Shown: positions 24,312-38,467, counted from the first letter of the stretch. The stretch: 64,000 bases of DNA from Paramecium sonneborni (GCA_905182985.1 CAJJDN010000052.1:488850-552849); one strand, 5' to 3'. Notes: a model not told the origin generated them from the sequence alone. Program-made: numbers and translations.

Positions 24312-27300
24312 ATGTTAAATTTTTATATAGACAGAGGTGGAACATTTACTGATATATATTATCAATACAACGGAGAATCATTAGTGCATAAATTATTAAG
24401 TCAATCTCATTATAAAGATGGAGTATTTTAAGGAATCAAAGAAATATATGAGAAATATTAAAGTAATGGCTAATAAGTGAAAGTGAATTAGATTGTAATA
24501 GGTACAACAATAATAACAAATGCAATATTGGAAAAGTAAGGTCATGATTGTGCATTATTAATAAGTGAGGGATTTAGAGATTTATTATAAATAGGTTAAT
24601 AAAGCAGACCAAAAATATTTGATTTAACAATGAAGAAACCTTGTGTATTGTATAAGGAAGTGATTGAGATAAAAGAGAGAATAGATTATGAAGGTTAGAT
24701 AATATAATAAATGGATATAGAATAAGCAAGAAAGGATTTAGTTTATTTAAAATAATAAGGTATAAATTCAATAGGAGTTGTATTATTGCATTCAGTAATA
24801 AATGATGTGCATGAGTAGTAAATAAAAAGTTTAGGTGAAGAATTAGGTTTTGGTTTTATATCAATATCAAGTGAGGTTAGTAAAGTAATAAAGATAGTTC
24901 CTCGTGGTTAGACAACAGTATTAAATGCTTATGTCAATCCGTTGATATAATTATATATAAAGGAATTAGAATAAGAGATAAAATAATTATTAAAAGATTA
25001 GAATCCATAAATATGGTTTATGTAATCAGATGGAGGGTTGACAGAAGCTTAAGATTTTATAGGAAGTAAAGCTGTATTGAGTGGTCCAGCAGGAGGAGTA
25101 GTAGCATTGATGTAATCAACAAAGATTTATAAATAATTAAATAAAAAAGGAGTAGTAGGATTAGATATGGGTGGTACTTCTACAGATGTTAGTGTTTATT
25201 ATGAAAAAGAAAATATTAAAGAGGAAAGTATAATAGATGGAATTATAGTGAATACTCCTTGTTTTGATATAAAGACAGTAGCAGCAGGAGGAGGCAGTTT
25301 GTTGAAATTTGAAAATGGAATGTTTAAAGTAGGTCCAGAAAGTAGTGGTTCATGTCCTGGTCCTATTTGTTATGATAGAAATGGATTGTTAAGTTTGACT
25401 GATGCTAATTTATATTTAGGAAATATTGATGTAGATCATTTGCCTAAAATATTTGGGTTTAATAATAATTCAGAATTAAATTACGATAAAGTTAAAGTTT
25501 AATTTCAGAAATTGGGTTAAGAATTAAATATGAATCCTATTGAAATTGCAGAAAGTTTTATTAAAGTTGCTGATGAATAAATGTGTAGACCTATTAGATA
25601 AATCACTAATGGAAGAGGATAAAGTAGTTAAGATCATTTATTAGTCATTTATGGTGGAGCTGGAGCTTAACATTGTTGTTCTATTGCATAATCATTAATG
25701 ATTGATTCTATTTTTATACATAAATATGCTAGTATCTTTTCAGCTTATGGATTAAGTTTAGCAAGATAATAAAAATATTAGAAAATACCACTTATTGATA
25801 AATTAAACAATTTTCATTCTATTTCTAATATTGTTTAATCATTTCATAATTTAACTTAAACAGATATTGAATAATTAATAGAACTTCATCTTAAATATGA
25901 AGGAAGTGATTTTCTAATCAAAATTTAATACAATTTAGATTTAAATGTAATTAAATAATAATTTGAAATATAACACTAATAACTTTTTGGATTTAAGTAA
26001 AATCGAGAAATATTAATAGAGTATTTATCTATTACTACTAAATACGGAGAATTAAAAGAAGAGTAAGATGAATTAATTGAAACATTTTAAATTATAGATG
26101 GTAATAATATGAAAGTCGATTAATTACAAAAAAATATTTAATATAAAGGACCTTTCTTAATTTATACGGGTAATACAACAATTAAAATAAGTGAAGGATG
26201 GAAGGCTGAATTAACTAAAAATGAAAATATTATTATTAGAAAAATAAATGATGAATAGAATTTAAATTAATAAAAATATACTAATAGTAGTTTAGAATTA
26301 AGTATTTTTGCTAATAAATTTATGTCAATAGCTGAAGAAATGGGATTATAATTATAGAATACAGCTGTAAGTATTAATATAAAAGAAAGATTAGATTTCT
26401 CTTGTGCTATTTTTGATAAAGATGGTAATTTAGTTGCAAATGCTCCTCATTTACCTGTACATTTAGGTAGTATGAGTGATGCAGTAAAATGTTAAATAAA
26501 TAATTTTAATGATGGTGATATTATAATGAGTAATCATCCAGAAATGGGAGGATCACATTTACCTGATATAACTATTATAACACCTTATTTTAAAGATTAA
26601 TAAAAGTTATTCTATGTAGCATCAAGAGGACATCATGCTGATATTGGAGGAATCAGTCCAGGAAGTATGCCAGCATTTAGTAAATACTTAAAAGATGAAG
26701 GTATTGCAGTTAAATCTTTCAAAATAGTAGAAAAAGGAATATTCTAAGAAGAAAAATTAATAGAGTTATTATAAGATAGTAGGGAAATAAAAGATAATGT
26801 GTAAGATTTAAAAGCATAGATTGCAGCAAATAATAAAGGTATATAGTTATTAGAATTATTGATCAATCAAGAAGGATATTCAAAAGTAGATTATAATATG
26901 AAAAGAATTTAACTTAATGGAGAAAATTGTGTTAGATAAATGTTATGTGATATTTCTATTAAAAATCATATGAAAGAAGTTGATACTATTGAATCTCAAG
27001 AATATATGGATGATGGATCTTAAATCTAGTTAAAATTAACTATAGATAGAAAAGAAAGATCAGTTATTTTTGACTTTACTGGAACTTCTTAATAAATATT
27101 AGGAAATACTAATTGTCCTGTCTCAGTAACTAAAAGTGCTATCATATACTGCTTGAGATGTTTAGTTGATATGGATATTCCTTTAAATTAAGGATGCTTG
27201 AATCCTACAAAAATAATAATACCAGAGAATTCATTGTTAAATCCTAATAATTTATGTGGAATAGTAGGTGGTAATGTATTAACTAGTCAAAGAATAACAG

Positions 27301-27809
27301 ATCTTATTTTAAAATGTTTTTAGGCTAGTGCAGCATCATAAGGTTGTATGAATAATTTTTCATTTGGAGGTTTTAATTAAAGATCATATTATGAAACAAT
27401 TGGTGGAGGTAGTGGAGCAGGAGATGGATTTAATGGTGAATCAGGAGTCTAAGTTCATATGACTAACACTAGAATAACAGATGTAGAAATAATAGAAAGA
27501 AAACATCCTGTTAGAATCTTATCTTTCACTCTTAGAAGAAATAGTCATGGTAAAGGTAAATATAATGGTGGAGATGGTATTATCAGATCATTTGTATTCT
27601 TAACAAAATTAAATGTTTCTTTATTAACAGAAAGAAGAGTGTTTTCTCCTTTTGGTTTAAAAGGTGGTTAAAATGGTTAAAAAGGAATAAATGTATATAA
27701 AACACAAGGTTAATCATTTTTATTGAGTGGGAAAGTTAATTTAGATGTTTTTCCAAATGATGAAATTTGGATATATACACCAGGAGGTGGAGGATATGGT
27801 GTTATGTGA
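24312..27809 (+). CDS. OPLAH: 5-oxoprolinase (ATP-hydrolysing)
   Basis: Converts 5-oxo-L-proline plus ATP to glutamate in the gamma-glutamyl cycle of glutathione turnover; cytosolic. 1,165 residues in one uninterrupted frame, unusual among its intron-bearing neighbours. N-terminal hydantoinase A half: [72 protein letters not shown] and YGGAGAQHCCSIA. C-terminal hydantoinase B half: ISERL-type start with [56 protein letters not shown], and glycine-rich end PGGGGYGVM. Slightly shorter than the usual 1,270 or so. Stop lies 28 bp from the convergent APRT stop. Confidence 0.95.
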
Positions 27810-27837
27810 TTTAAATTTATATTTATTAATAACATCT

Positions 27838-28397
27838 TCAATCACTTAATGCTACAATTACAGGAACTTTAGGATCAAATCTCTCTCTTCCTTTCAAATC
27901 TTTTAATTCAATCACAAATATATATCCAACAGATATGCCTTGAGCTTTCTCTATTAATTCATTTGCTGCAACTGCTGTTCCACCAGTAGCTAATCATTCT
28001 ATTATATATATTATTTACCTAATAAATCATCACAAATTAAAATTCTAGATCCTGCCTTAAATGCATCTGCTTAAATCTCTATTATATCACTACCATATTC
28101 CAATTTGTATTCCAAAGTTATCTTTTCTCCTGGCAATTTATTCTTCTTTCTAATTGGTATGAAACCTTTATTTAATTTCTATGATAATAAAATCCCAAAT
28201 ATAAATCCTCTTGATTCTATTCCAGCTATATAATCAAATTCAAAGTTAATCTTTCCTGCTAAATAATCTATCACTTTATTTAACACCTCTATATTTTTTA
28301 ATAAGGGACATATATCTCTAAAATTTATACCTGGTTTAGGATAATTTGGTATGCATCGAACTGTTTTATCAACTAATTATTATATTTCTTAATCCAT
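27838..28397 (-). CDS. APRT: Adenine phosphoribosyltransferase
   Basis: Salvages adenine with PRPP to AMP; ciliates depend on purine salvage. 176 residues after removing a 29-nt intron (27990-28018). Starts [20 protein letters not shown]; then [12 protein letters not shown], the base-binding loop [12 protein letters not shown], the flexible loop [20 protein letters not shown], and the PRPP motif [14 protein letters not shown], which the intron splits. All family motifs are in place and length is normal. The minus-strand start has about 700 bp of poorly coding sequence upstream. Confidence 0.93.
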
Positions 28398-29112
28398 TTT
28401 TATTATTAATCAACTAAATAAATTTAAGAATAATATACTTACTATCATTATTATTTTATCATCAATATCTTTGTTTTATTTAAAATATATTATATCATGA
28501 AAATCAAATACATCTTTAAAAAAATCATTTAAAATCAATTATTTCTTTCATGTTATTATATTTGTTATATTAATATTCTTTATGCTTAGTGAAATTAATT
28601 GAAAAATTATATAATACATAATAAGGATGAACATTATAGGGATTTTTATGATATTAAAGTCTTGATTGCTTAATTGATCTGTTTTAATATATTATCTAGT
28701 TCAATATTTGAATTTCTTAGAGAGTTTCTATTATATAATTAGAAGTAGTTGGGTTAAATAGGTGGGAAAAAGATTATCAAATATATTCATGATTTTCAAA
28801 AAGTAAGTATAGGAAGTAAGTAAATATATATGGATGAAGAATATATTTCATTTAGAATTTATTATTTTAAATGAAGTAAATAGAATTAAATACGATAATA
28901 AAAATATAGACTTCAAAGGTAAATGTTTACAAAAGAGGATTATTATTTTTGGATATAAAATGATTAGAAAATTTCAATTACTAAATAAGTTGTAAAAAGG
29001 AATTTAATTATATATTATTAAGCAAGCAATTAGGATTTGAGTAGAGTCAATTATTAATCAAATTGAATTAATCATAATTAAATAAATAAATTATTTTATA
29101 TATATTTTATTA
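28398..29112. other. Intergenic with a possible coding fragment
   Basis: Most is AT-rich spacer. On the plus strand about 28590-28880, a frame reads KDEHYRDFYDIKVLIAQLIC and later GGKKIIKYIHDFQK, which looks protein-like, but I find no ATG and no intron that supplies one. A further frame near 28850-29040 reads HLEFIILNEVNRIKYDN. This may be a small multi-exon gene or a decayed copy. I would not assign it. Confidence 0.3.
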
Positions 29113-32100
29113 TCATTTAATTTCACATCTCTTAATATACTGTCTCTAATTTTGATAATCATTAATAATAAACTTAAGACATGATTAATTTAATTAACCA
29201 TAATACCCTAATTATCCACTTTTAGTGGTTTATTTGTTTTATTCAATATCCAGATTGAATGCGGTATAACCTTCTGTTATGATGGGATTGTTCGTATTTT
29301 AAATAGATGAAACCATTGATTTTCCACAACTCAAATTAGAATTCACCTATTCATTAGTAAGACTGATAGCAACACTTACATTTTGACTGGAAGTTAATTT
29401 TTCATGTAAGATTAACTTATATTGAATTAATTTATTAGATTCCTTACATTCTATTTCTATCAAATCATTGCAACAATGTTTTATTATATCTTCTTAACTG
29501 AGATGTTAAAAAGGATTTAAAATACCAATAGTTCCATTAAATAAATTCTTCCATATCACTTTTAAATCAGGTTTTGTTAATTAATTTAATGGTAACTTTC
29601 TAAGTTTTAAAGCTTATGCATAATAATCACAATCCTCATTTAATATTTAATTAAATTAACCATCTATTAAAATCTGAGATTATAATTCTAAACTTATTAA
29701 AAAATCTTTTTTGGCAATCTGAATACTTAAAAAACAACTATCTTATAAATCATATATTTCTTTAATCTTCTCATTATTACATCTATATTTACTAACAAAA
29801 TGACATTGTTAAATAATAGTTCTTTATCTTATGGAGATTAACCGATTTAATTTTATTTCTTTTTAATACAACGCATTATTATACCATAAGAATAAAGTCA
29901 ATGATATTTTTTTAATCAGGTGAGTCTAATGAGGAATTTTAGGTATTTTAATGTGTACTTAATTATTTTAATTGTCATATTCAAAATCAGTAAGTAAAAT
30001 ATTTACAGAACTAAATCCATCCAAATTAAAATTCTGAATGATTTATTTATATTCATATATTGGAGGATCTTCAGATTCTACTATAATTTCAAAAGCTAAA
30101 TTTTAAATTGATTATTCTGATTTATTTTTAATAATAAACTAATAAGTAAATAATTCACTAGGATCAAAATAAACAGCTTCTACTTCATTAATTAATGTTG
30201 AATCTCTATAAATTTAAGCTTAAACATTAGGAATATCCTCTGTTATTTTAATATTATGTAAATTAAAATAAGATAATTCTTATTATTAATTTTCTGATGA
30301 TAAAAGAGCAGAAAATCCAAACTAATTTAATTGATGAAAGTATTCATAGTTCAAAAATTAAATTTTAATTCCAACTATTTTTAATGAACCTTCAGACTTA
30401 GGTCTTATAGTAAAACTAACAGGATGATTTTTAGTATTACTTGGTAAATTAATTCCTTTTGGATAAGTAACACAATCACTACCCTCAATTTATAACACTA
30501 TTTTATCTAATTAAAAATCAAAGGAATAATCATTTGAAATATATAAAATTAACTCAATAATAGTATTGAGAGGATATTTCAAATCATTTTTAGATTCCTT
30601 ATTTGCCCAAGGATTCACAATAAAAATATCTTAATCTTCAGTTTATGTTTTAGTTTATTTATTGATCAAACTATATTTTTCTTTTAAAGGTAAGATTTCA
30701 AGTCTTTCAATTTTAGGAATCATTAACAAATAAGTTTATTTTAATTCATGTTTAACAGATTCTTACTACAGAATTCCAAGCATAGTTTATAATTGTTATT
30801 ATGTAAAATCAGCTTTAAACATTTACATTCTCTGTATCTAAGTATTATGTTAGAAATAAGGTCTAATAATATATAAATATAATACATTCCTTAAAAATTA
30901 TGTTAGATCTCTTAAACAAAGTTATGTTAAAGTGATGCCCAAAATATATTACTCTATTAATCAGAAAAATAGGAATTAAGACAATACATTGTACTTGATA
31001 GTTTAGTAAGTTCCAAAGCCATTGATTTATTGATTGTAGCTAATTGAAAACTAGCTAAACGAATAAAATATGCTTATTTTCTTTTCATTTATAATTATCC
31101 GTATAATTCAGAAACAAAAAGATAAAATTTACATTTTTCAATAGGAGATTCAGGATCAAAGGTTTTAGTAAATAAATCAATTGTTTTATTTAGTCCTAAT
31201 TTATCATTTGAAGCTTTTCTATACTACATCAATTTGAAGAAGCATTCAATTTCTAAATTTATGAATTTAGTTTTTTTAAGGAAAGTTAAAGATTCTCTAA
31301 AATGTTCTTCAATTTCTTCAGAAACTGATTTTGATGAAGCTAAATGTTATTAAATTATTCCACACCATAAATAATCATTATTTTTATTCAAAATATCTAA
31401 AGCTTATTTATAATATTCTATAGCATCTTAAGAGTCATTGACCATTAATGCAAGATCACCCATTATTTTCATTTATCTACCTTATTTTCTCTTTTTAAGT
31501 TTAGATTAATCATTAATCTTTTCTTCTTTCATATTAAATAAAACAATTTAGGATTGATCATTCCTTTAATTATTTAATAATCATACTTCAATCTTAATAT
31601 TTCTGATGCAAAATATTCAATTATCTAACATAAATATAATTGTAATTAATCTTCTAAATAATAAATCATTTTATCATCACTTAAAGGAGGAATAATAATA
31701 AATGTTTGTTCTTATTCTATATTTTAAAATGAATTCACTCCACAATTAAATAAAAGAAATCTTATCATCTTATCATCATTGACTTTTTTTTTTTATTTAT
31801 TTATTTCATCTATTGGAATCAACCCTTCCTATAAGTCAATTACAAAAAACATCAAAAAAGGTCTCCTATTTGCAATAATATTAATATTTACATATAAATC
31901 ATCAACTCAGGCCAATCCAGTTAAAATTCCTAATCTACTACACTAATTGAAACATAATCACCATTCCAATCCTTTTTAGAAAATACTCCCATAGTATTTT
32001 TGTACAATTAATTTTAATAAAAATTACTAAAATAAATCTTTTAAGGCATTTATTGGAAAATTCTTATCATTCTGTCTAATTAATCCTGTTATGTATCTCC

Positions 32101-32163
32101 TAGCTTTTTGCATAACAATTTGATTGATTTCATATCCTCTAATGTACGTTCAAATGCATTCAT
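29113..32163 (-). CDS. TRAPP II subunit, TRAPPC9/Trs120-like
   Basis: Large protein of roughly 1,000 residues, starting MNAFERTLEDMKSIKLLCKK. An intron of 26 nt near 31880 joins WPELMIYM to RPFLMFFVIDLQEGLIP. The middle is helical (TPR-like). The C-terminal third is built of beta strands in the style of TRAPPC9: DIFIVNPWANKESKNDLKYP, then a strand pair ending DCVTYPKGINLPSNTKNH and PVSFTIRPKSEGSLKIVGIK, plus a further strand-rich module to the end. TRAPP II activates Rab11/Ypt31-type GTPases at late Golgi. The strand wording fits TRAPPC9 best; TRAPPC8 or another Ig-like trafficking subunit is possible. Confidence 0.55.
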
Positions 32164-32270
32164 TATTAAAAATAATATAAATTTTATTATTTATAATTAA
32201 CAAACCAGAAAATTACAATTTATAATATATTCATCATATTCTACAAAAGTATATAATCTTAAATATAATT

Positions 32271-34076
32271 TCATTGATTTGGTAATTGTTACTGAATTAA
32301 CTTTATTAAATTTTCTTAATGATTTTTATCTATTTTGTTTTTCTCAATAAATTGAGATGCTAATTTTTTAGCAGTATCATTTTCATTTACAATAATTCTC
32401 TCCTTTTTGTTATTATCAAGAATAACATCAATAAACATTAATGGTTACTTATGACCCATCTCTTATTCATAAATTTAGTCTTCTAATTATTGTCTCTTTT
32501 TGGAATTACAAGTTCCTTACTTAATAATAGCTTAACTCAATTATCTTTAAACTCTCCCTTTAATCATTCTTTCTATCGCTATATTACTATTTGCTGGTTT
32601 CATTTAAAGAACAGCAGGCTTTGTTTTAAAAGTGTTTGGAGTAAATTAATTTAAATTAATTTATGATTTATCACATTAATCATTTTATTTCTATGGTTTA
32701 GATTAGAGATATTTTGATTTTACTTGACCCTCATTTATTTAAGGGTTAAAAGTACATTACTCTTGATTAATTTTTTCTTATTCTTCAATTAGTCTTTATT
32801 TCTTTTTATTATAAATTTAATCATAATCATTTAAAGTAACATTTGCATTTTGAATTTCAGATGCTACTCTTTTTCGATGCTAAATTGCTAATATTTGTGT
32901 TTATTTATTAGTTTTGAAAGAAGTATTAACATCTTAATATAATTCAGTAGTTTTTTTATAAGCCAAATGATTCACATTTAGAATATTATATTTTTATAAT
33001 AATAACTCTGGATTATAAACTCTTAAATTTCCATTAATAAATTATGTTATTCCATTGTTAAATTGAATAGGAAAGTTAATTTTGTATTGATTTTCATAAT
33101 TTGGTATTTATTCTATTTCATTATGATAACCTTAAACACATAATAAAAAACATAATAAGTTTCTTGACAATATCAAATCGAAATCTGGAGGACATTACAA
33201 ATGTTAAAATATATCTATTTATAATTATTTATTTTCTATTGGAACAAATCCCAAATTATCCAAGATATCACACAATTCATTAAAAGTAATTAAGCATAAA
33301 TCACATTCTATTTAGAATTTAAATGAGCATTGTTAATTAAATTTTTAATTTTCTAAAGTATCACACCTTGCTAAAGTTAATACTTTATAGAATTCTCTGA
33401 CAAAGTAATGAATTACAAGTTTTTCATTGTGGCTTCCTCTCAATGAACCTTAAAAATTTCTGCTATCTTTAGTTTATTTTTATTTTTTAGGCTAAAAAGC
33501 TTGATTATATAATCTATTCACAATATCATTTATTTTAGTTTAATCTATTTTATCTTTATCTGGTTTATCATTAACAATAAGTTGTTATGTCTATATTTAA
33601 AGACTTTACTTATTCTAACTAAGTCTTTCCCAAAAATTCTCTTTGTTTGATTTATTCTTATATTTTTATTATGGTGATTACTATGTCTAAAGAGGTTCAG
33701 TACATTCTTGAATAAAACTTTTTTTAGGTGACATATAACGTGGTTATGACATATCTTGAGATTTCATTTCTATACTTTTTTGACTGATTCTTGGCTTAAA
33801 TGAACATTATTGCAATTGTAGTTATTCATAACTATTTCTTAATTAATTTTTTCTCTCTATTAATTCTTAATATTCTGAATTTAATTTATTATGTAAGTTC
33901 TATTTTTATGTTAAAATTCTTGGATTTAGTAAATGGTTTTGTTTTTATTAAGTTTCGTATATTAATTGATTTTATTAGGTTATAAGATAAAATTAATCTT
34001 CATTATTATTATCAGTAAGAAGTATGGACTTCTCAGTTAATGGTGTGATGGGACTATCACCTAATAATGATTTCAT
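32271..34076 (-). CDS. CTFxP-motif coiled-coil protein with ciliate C-terminal domain
   Basis: About 580 residues, starting MKSLLGDSPITPLTEKSILL. Helical stretches rich in Gln and Lys precede two copies of a short motif, QQCSFKPRIS near residue 100 and EQCTFNPQIN in the middle. Such C(T/S)FxPxI motifs recur in ciliate proteins of cilia and basal bodies as I recall. The C-terminal 55 residues read LMFIDVILDNNKKERIIVNE and onwards, a compact module that I believe ends many ciliate proteins. Between the motifs is a helical block (ELCDILDNLGFVP) with EF-hand-like spacing. Cytoskeletal role is inferred; no enzyme motif. Confidence 0.6.
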
Positions 34077-34136
34077 TTATTAACAGAAAAATATTATTAA
34101 TAAATAATTTTTTAATTAAATAATTCAAATATAGAC

Positions 34137-36893
34137 TCATTCAGTCGATTCTTTATTTGTGGTTTCATTTTCATTGTTTCTAAATATTGTAACCAAAATA
34201 TCAGTTAACTATTCAATTCTAAGATCTAAAAATGGAATTATTTATATACTTTCAAAAAACTTATTATAACTTTTAAAGAAGGATTATTCTTTAAATTCAG
34301 TTTATGGATTTTTCTTTTTTAATCTAAAAATCTTGAAAATAATGAATTTGACTATAGCTTTTTTAAAAATGATAATAAATATCATGATAATTCCTACACT
34401 TAAAACAGAATATATCACCCAACTAAATCTCCAAAATAATCTTAGAAATAGATAAACACTAAATGGTAAAACAACAATTTAATAACATTTAATTTGATGA
34501 CTAAATAGATCAATAGTAAATCTCTTATCAATCTAATAATTGTGTGTAATAGCATATTTATCCCAAAAATAAATGTAAATAGTAAATCCAAGACAAAATA
34601 GAACAGCCATAGGACATATGTAAATTAAACAAAGAGCAGTAGTCAATATAAAAAGCATATTAAATTATCTTCCTCTTTAAGCAATATATGCTGGAGTCAT
34701 GATTTAATTGAGTTAACCTTAAAAGAACCTTTTTGGATTAAAATTCTTTAAAGCTTTTCTTTTTCTCAACCAAAACTTAGTGTGTCTAATATGAAATGTA
34801 TGAAATATTTATTTAAATATTATTCTATGTAATGATAAAGTGACTAAATCATAACAAGCGACTATTTTATTTCTTCCTTCCCATATTTCAAATGTAGCTA
34901 TATAAGGAAAGAATTAAATTAGAAAATATTGAATAATAACAAAAAAATGCATAATACTTTCTTCGACTTCAGTAAAAGTACTTCTTCTACTTTTAGCCAT
35001 CTATCCTAAAATTGTTAAAGTTGTATAACTTGATAAAAAAGTCACCAAAACAGCTAAGAAATTAGCTAATATTTTTTCCCATATTGATAATTATCCAGTA
35101 TTTTTTCTATCTGTTTAATGTGGATTGTTTTGATAAAAATAAATTAATTCAAAACTACCCATCAATAAAAAACTTGCAATAGCAGCTGTAAATATAGCCT
35201 TTAGTCTAAATTTTAATCTTTTAAATGTATCCATACCTAAATTTTCCCAAAAGATTCCATTAATTCTGAATCCCCTTTTCACTCCTATTTAATAATGCAC
35301 TTATTCAACATATTTATTACTATAATCATATTATTATTTAGCTAATTGAGTATTTTAATTGAATAAACTCACTCTTGCTTATTATTCAGGTTATGATTGA
35401 ATTTATAAATCATCTACAGAAACCGTTCTACTATCAGAATATAAAGATGTCAAATCAGACACTTAACTTTTTTATTGTTTTTTCAATTTATTTTACTCTT
35501 TCATTACTTCATATCTAATAAGCAACTAAGGATATATAAATAGTTTATACATTCTAATACCACTTTCTTCTATAATGTAAATATGCAGCATCTCGTTATT
35601 CTTTTGATTCAAATTTAATAATAACTTTGTTTGTATATGGGAGTCCATTCTTTAAATAAGATTTAATCTTTTATGTTTTAAACATAATATCTTTTAATTG
35701 TTATTTAAACATCTGATCAAGCATCTCTAAAGTGAATGATTTATATGTTTTAATTTATTTATCAGTATATGTAGTAATCATCCCTGTTTCCTTTAATTCT
35801 TTCATCTATTCTAAAGTAATCATAAAATCAAGTAAAGAATTCTCTCTATCAATATTCATCTCATTTATTTCATGAATATCATAAATATATACTAATTCTT
35901 AAATTGAATTTTTATTTTCAAACAAAACTGATTTTTTAGCAACTTAATCAAAAGTGTTCATTGCAATAGCCTTACAAATTGTTTAAGAAATCTCTTCAGC
36001 TGTCATCTTATATGGTAAATGTCTAACATAAACAGACTTTTTATTTTCTGTTACATGATTTACTGGTTCTATATCCCAATATTTAATTTATTTGTATCTA
36101 ATAATTATCTCATATTCGAATGGTAATAGTATGTTCATTAAAAAGATAAAAAAAGCTGCTACTTAAATGTAAGTCTATTTAAATCCACTTCCACCATTCT
36201 TAATATCTTATTCAGCTGAACATTAAATCTATGATAAAAATGGATCTATTGCTACAAACATATATATTGTATTCAAATCACAAGCATCTTTGTACTCCTG
36301 TGATAATTGCTAATTGATGTTTGTTAAACATATTTCGACTCCATTTTACAAATCATTACAAGTTTCATTAACTTCTTTAATAAAGAAAATTCCATATACA
36401 CAAAATAAAATGATAAAGAGAATCATTTAAAATTTGAGAAATGTAAAATATAGTGGTGCTGCAATACCATAATCTTTCACCAATAATTACCAAATGTTCA
36501 CTGTAAGGAAATTTATTCGTTTTCGATTCAATGGTTTACTTTATAAATAATCATATAATAATCATACTTGCAACACGGACATTCCGTAGCTTATGTTTTA
36601 TCTAGAAAATCTTAATCTGGTTAGATGTAATGACTTTATCTATGTAATTCGGCTTAATCATAACTACATGGATAAGCATAGTAATTATTTTCAGGCATTT
36701 TTATATTTTTAGCCCATTCTAAAGGATCTATTGAAGACAGTCTTTCTCTAAATTTTGTTGATGAAAATCGATGTTATATTGGAACTTAACCTTGTCTATC
36801 TTAATTAAAATCCAAAGTTGCTAATTAATTTGTATAAACTTATTAATCATCTTCAAAATTTTCAATGAGATTTTCATTATCAGAATTATTCAT
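34137..36893 (-). CDS. TMEM63/OSCA (CSC1-like) mechanosensitive cation channel
   Basis: Multi-pass membrane protein of the DUF221 / CSC1 family. A cytosolic N-terminus starts MNNSDNENLIENFEDDQQVY and contains a CPCC pair, followed by a first membrane segment. A cytosolic RRM-like loop reads YIQVSDLPYKMTAEEIS and VIIKFESKEQRDAAYLHYR. The channel core then gives FWENLGMDTFKRLKFRLKAI, SSYTTLTILGQMAK, EVEESIMHFFVIIQYFLI, FFPYIATFEIWEG and TPAYIAQRGRQFNMLFILTT. Motifs fit TMEM63-type osmo- or mechanosensitive channels. Several tiny introns. The tail ends TNKESTE. Its start is only 24 bp from that of UTP18 on the other strand. Confidence 0.85.
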
Positions 36894-36917
36894 TATAATA
36901 ATTATATTAATTTAATA
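36894..36917. promoter_or_regulatory. 24-bp divergent spacer
   Basis: Only 24 bp, nearly all A and T, lie between the TMEM63-like start codon and the UTP18 start codon. Any promoter must be shared or lie inside coding sequence, unless one start is wrong. Confidence 0.4.
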
Positions 36918-38467
36918 ATGGTAAAACTTTAAAACAAATAAAATAAGAAATCTAAAAAAACTTTACAACTCAAAAAACTCTCTGAATAAGTACCTTAATA
37001 GAAATATTAAAAATATTAATAAGAAGAACTATTGTTATTCGAAAATGATAATTAAAATTAAAGTGATTAATCTATCAAATAAGAGTAATCAAATCCTAAA
37101 AGAGAATAAGAATTAAATATTAATCATAATAATTAATCTGAACAAGATTCTGCTTAATGGATTGATGAATTTGATGAAAAAATATAAGTGGATTTAAGTA
37201 AATAAACTAAATTAAGAAAATTAATTAAAAATGGTTAAAATTTAGTTACAGGAAAAGAATATTAAAAAAAATTAAGAGAATTTTATAAAGATCAATAACA
37301 AAATAATGAATTTTTAAGTTGGGCATAATCTAAATAATAAATTAAATAAGAGAAAGAAAAATAAGAATAGAGCTAATTGAATAACAATTTAAAAGAATTA
37401 TTATCATAAAATCTTTAAAATCAATTAACTAAAAGTAGTCTGCTTACTAATAAAATAATATAAATTGAATAAGCTGGAATTATAAAAGCAAAAATAAATA
37501 CTGTTATATAATCAATTAGTTTTCATAAAAAATTACCAATATTTGCAGAAGGAGGTTTTGATAAATTAGTTAGAATATATCAATTTAATCCAAATAAATA
37601 AATTTAAGTAAAGAAAATAATGCAATATATTTTAGTTAATCAAATCTATAGGATTAGAGAAATTTCCTATCTGTAAATTGTCATTCATGAATGAAAACAA
37701 CAATATAATAGTAGCATCTCCATTTAAAACATATTTAATTGAAGTGGACATCAATTCTTAAAAGTATAAAAGAATATAATCAACATTATTTGCAAAGCAT
37801 TTTAATTAATCTGGAAAATATAATAGATAGATAGAATTTTCAATAAGTGAAGATGATAAATATATTGCTTTATTTAATGAATCTGGTTATATACATATTT
37901 TGAGTGGAGATAGTAAAATTCTACTTAATGAATTTAAATAGAATGAGGCATGTAAGGCAGTGACATTTGCTGACGAATTTTTAATATCTGCAGGTTAAGG
38001 TGGTAAAATATATTAATGGTCTTTATAAAAATAACAAATATATAATGTATTTCATAATCCAGGAGGATTTGAAGTGAATTGTTTAGATTATAAACTTGAT
38101 CTATTAGCAGTTGGTAGTAGAACAGGTATTGTAAATGTTTTTAAATTTAATTCCGCCACAAAATAATTCAATAAAGATCCAATCAAAGAAATATAAAATT
38201 TAACTACAAGTGTAAATGAAGTTTAATTTAATAAATTTTGTGAAATATTATTTATAAGTTCAAAATGGAAGGATTCAGCAATAAAATTAGTACATGTAGA
38301 TACATTTACAGTATTTGAAAATTGGCCAACAGCTACTACATGTCTGAAAGTATAGATATCAATTAAATTAGAAAATCTCAGCGATTGGAATAAGTAATGA
38401 TTCTAGATTTTTGGTGATTGGAAATGAAGATGGAGAATTGAGAGCTTTTCGTTTGCTACATTATTGA
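36918..38467 (+). CDS. UTP18: U3 snoRNP-associated protein UTP18
   Basis: WD40 protein of the small-subunit processome, needed for 18S rRNA maturation in the nucleolus. 499 residues after removing introns of 28 nt (37608-37635) and 22 nt (38350-38371). Lys- and Gln-rich N-terminus (MVKLQNKQNKKSKKTLQLKK), then AQWIDEFDEKIQVDLS and the family start of the propeller, LPIFAEGGFDKLVRIYQF. Blades follow: FAKHFNQSGKY, YIALFNESGYIHIL, FLISAGQGGKIYQW. The diagnostic UTP18 segment EILFISSKWKDSAIKLVHVD plus FTVFENWPT is present. Ends GNEDGELRAFRLLHY. Confidence 0.9.

Noticed and set aside
33765..33767. ATG at 33767 as start of the CTFxP protein
   Set aside because: The frame continues upstream in clearly coding sequence, including the first CSFKPRIS motif, to the ATG at 34076.
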